64,000 nt of DNA from Albugo candida (taxonomy: Eukaryota > Oomycota > Peronosporomycetes > Albuginales > Albuginaceae), in assembly GCA_905220665.1 (NCBI GenBank), contig CAJNAR010000169.1, positions 310,001-374,000 of the forward strand, written 5' to 3'. Positions 61,785-64,000 of this stretch are shown one piece after another. Both the position numbers and the translations under genes were made by a program. Under the pieces are notes generated by a model that ran no database searches, was not told the DNA's origin, and saw nothing but the letters and a program-made list of their open reading frames with translations. Numbering within the stretch: position 1 is the first letter of the stretch; each line of letters begins with the position of its first letter.

Positions 61785-64000
61785 TGTGGATGACCGATAC
61801 GCAGTATAGAAAAATGGCAAGTGGAGAGCTTATGCACCAAACTCGACCTAGTATTGTGTATTACGTGAATTTCAATTTAAGTAAAGTCAGCGGCTTAACA
61901 ATCTTATCGGTGCAGCATTTAGATTGAGTAAGCGCAATCAAATTGAGTGTTGGATGAATACAAAATTATACAAGATTATTCTGCATTCGGTGCTATGATA
62001 ATTATTTTGAAACGAGATAAACTGTGCGTTCTGATGAGTGACGCTGAGCATGTCGTCTTATCTGCAACGCCATTGTTCGGACTGTTAGCACAGCGCTTGG
62101 TTGTATCTGATCAGTATTCAGGTTTATAAAGCTACTACATAATGCAATTGTTTCATGTGATGAGAAATCGGTCCCTGACCTCTTCGTTGGATCAATTAAC
62201 ACGCAAATAATGTCTGCGTACTACCGCATATGCAAAAAAAAAGTCTACGCATTTGTATGAGACCAGAATTGTAAATTATATTAGCGCGATGCATCGATAA
62301 GTCGATTCTGTGTGTGCCTCTAAAACGTTATATTGATATATCAGGGCAAGTAAATGACGCTATTACTCGGATTATGATGACCTGTTGGCAAGAAGACGAT
62401 AGAGCTGTAAGCGATGAGTTCAGCCAGGACAAGACAAAATTATCCTTATTGTAAGCAGCATATATGTTAGCAACTGGCGAGGATAATCTTGATAATCTGA
62501 CGTTTGATGCTTATATCTATCATTGTGCAGCTGTGATATCACAGTATAGGATGTGACACCCATTTTCACTCCAGGGACACAATAGCATATATGAAAATGT
62601 ATCTATCCGCCTGCCAGCCACTTGGATATCTCACTCGTAATAACCACCATACAATCCGTTGGATGTGTCGTAAAAGGAATATCAGAGGCTCAGTGCGATA
62701 GTATTGCGAACTACCTCTTCTAGTACAATGCTATGGTAAGGAGCATAAGCGTTGAAAAGCAAAGACCGAGAACTATCTTTCCATGTTTCAAACAGGACAC
62801 GAACAGTACAGGTGTAATTGCTGGAAAGAAGCAGAATGTCAGCCACATGGGGACGAGATTGATGTTATAACAGCTTTATTTATATAATAGAGTCTTGTTG
62901 AGAAATAACTGGTACGGTAGGCGATAATTTGTAATTCTAATATTCGTGACAGCAAACAACTCCCTCCACGTTTTCGGAACAAAGTACAGCATAAGACAGG
63001 AGAAGCGTTTAGTTGATCCGTTTGGATTCTAGTTGTTCAGCACTATGCTAAAGCCAATTGAGGCCTTGGCGATGTGTCATTTTTTGAAAGGAATTCTGAG
63101 AAGGTCGAGGATAGCTTGTTCATCACAGTTAGAGTGACTTTGCTGTACGCCTTTTCGCTGTCGAAAATCTGGTAGTGACAAACTCAAGAAGAAACCATTT
63201 TCAAGGATACCCGCAATATTAGTGAAAGAAGCGACGCCATTATTCATCCATGGTATGCATGTCCGTCTAGTCAAAATTATACTATGAAAGCATTATGGCA
63301 CTCGGGAATTCCGACAGATCTTGTGCTTACAGGGCTTCACTCACTTAGATCTCACAAAATAGATGGATATTTCAATAAAATTTACAATAATGTTATAATT
63401 ATTTCGAAAGTATCTATTGGCACAAAACTCTCTGCTAGTGATCTCGAAGTCTACTTAGAAATTGGGTTTGCTTCAATAAAGGTTAACATAGAAGACACAC
63501 GTTGGGGAGCAGGAGCAATACCAAGAAGATAAAGCAAGTCGCCGCGAGCTGGAAAAAAGATACGTAACAATAACGTGAAGCATGTTAATCTGCACTTCTC
63601 TTGCTGCGATACTGTCTGAGATATTTGTGAGAACCTTGGTAGCCAAGTGCGGCAGAAAAAGCGAGACAACTTGATAATTCACTAGATATCCGATGTTTTA
63701 CGTGGAAAACATGAAGAAGTGTTGCCACTACGAAGAATGAGAGCAGGTTACTGACTAGCGAATGATCGAGTAGCGCTACGAGAGGTTTTCTTGTTGCGAA
63801 ACACGAGTCAGGACTATGTATAAGAACCATGGATTAAGCGGCTATGATGCTTGAAAAAACAGAAAAGAACTATTGCACCGTGAATAGCACGGTAGGAGAG
63901 CACTTTACGATCCGTGGACGTTACATCGGTCCGCACAGGAGATATATAACGAGACAAGAATCTAATTCGCCACATTTACCACGACATTCATGGTGATCAA
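61785..64000. other. Right end of the window, no intact gene
   Basis: About 2.2 kb, A/T rich. The minus strand at 63830-63451 has short protein-like segments in different frames (AAREVQINMLHVIVTYLF, LLYLLGIAPAPQRVSS) that could be parts of one spliced or degenerate helical-repeat gene; I could not join them with clean splice sites. The plus-strand open stretch 63284-63532 has no resemblance to a known protein. No tRNA, rRNA or strong repeat was seen. Confidence 0.4.

Noticed and set aside
1..64000. CRISPR arrays, bacterial operons or rRNA genes
   Set aside because: None seen; introns and eukaryotic gene families show this is eukaryotic nuclear DNA.

Overview
The window is nuclear DNA of a eukaryotic micro-organism with a very compact genome, and the gene set fits an oomycete. 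Genes lie tens to a few hundred bases apart. Most introns are 39-65 bases long, start GT(A/G) and end (C/T)AG. The markers are a Crinkler (CRN) effector relic with the LYLAK and HVLV motifs, a Ctr copper transporter fused to a heavy-metal domain, a giant multi-PAS hybrid histidine kinase, trehalose-6-phosphate synthase, CDK20 (a kinase of flagellated cells) and a copia retroelement primed by half of the initiator tRNA. The compactness, a CRN starting MLLVCMLVGVAG, and short 5' leaders suggest an Albugo-like (white rust) obligate plant parasite. That assignment is inference.

Layout. 1-2227: degenerate Ty1/copia element on the minus strand, cut by the window edge. 2624-6346: a Bfr1-like coiled-coil protein and nicotinate phosphoribosyltransferase (8 exons). 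6347-7952: gene-poor gap with an inverted repeat. 7953-10036: tandem homocysteine S-methyltransferase paralogues, the first lacking catalytic residues. 10092-14706: a large ARM/ankyrin protein and a small basic/acidic protein in head-to-head array. 14783-24671: a COPI-associated membrane protein and a 2943-residue hybrid histidine kinase with 16 PAS units. 25158-35557: Era-type GTPase, WrbA-type quinone oxidoreductase, an 865-residue two-TM protein, ribosome biogenesis factor RPF1, a small single-TM protein and a WAPL-type cohesin release factor. 36720-38842: a broken CRN gene and a small broken reading frame. 39062-44033: a dense block of CDK20-like kinase, CDC50 flippase subunit, FUS/TAF15-like RRM-RGG protein and a 9-exon shugoshin. 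44696-51492: mitochondrial carrier, PDZ protein, ankyrin protein, type I membrane protein, Ctr-HMA copper transporter. 51701-61784: trehalose synthase, CHID1-like GH18 protein, Ca2+/H+ antiporter, MORN protein, KTI12, and a Frag1/DRAM-type membrane protein. 61785-64000: no convincing intact gene.

Most genes are housekeeping: NAD salvage, methionine metabolism, phosphorelay signalling, ribosome assembly, sister-chromatid cohesion, lipid flipping, Elongator-dependent tRNA modification, and copper and calcium transport. They form no obvious operon-like pathway. WAPL and shugoshin, which act on opposite sides of cohesin, lie 7.4 kb apart, probably by chance. The accessory parts are the copia relic and the CRN relic with its flanks. 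Exon coordinates were worked out by hand from family conservation and splice sites, so individual junctions may be off by a codon or two where noted.
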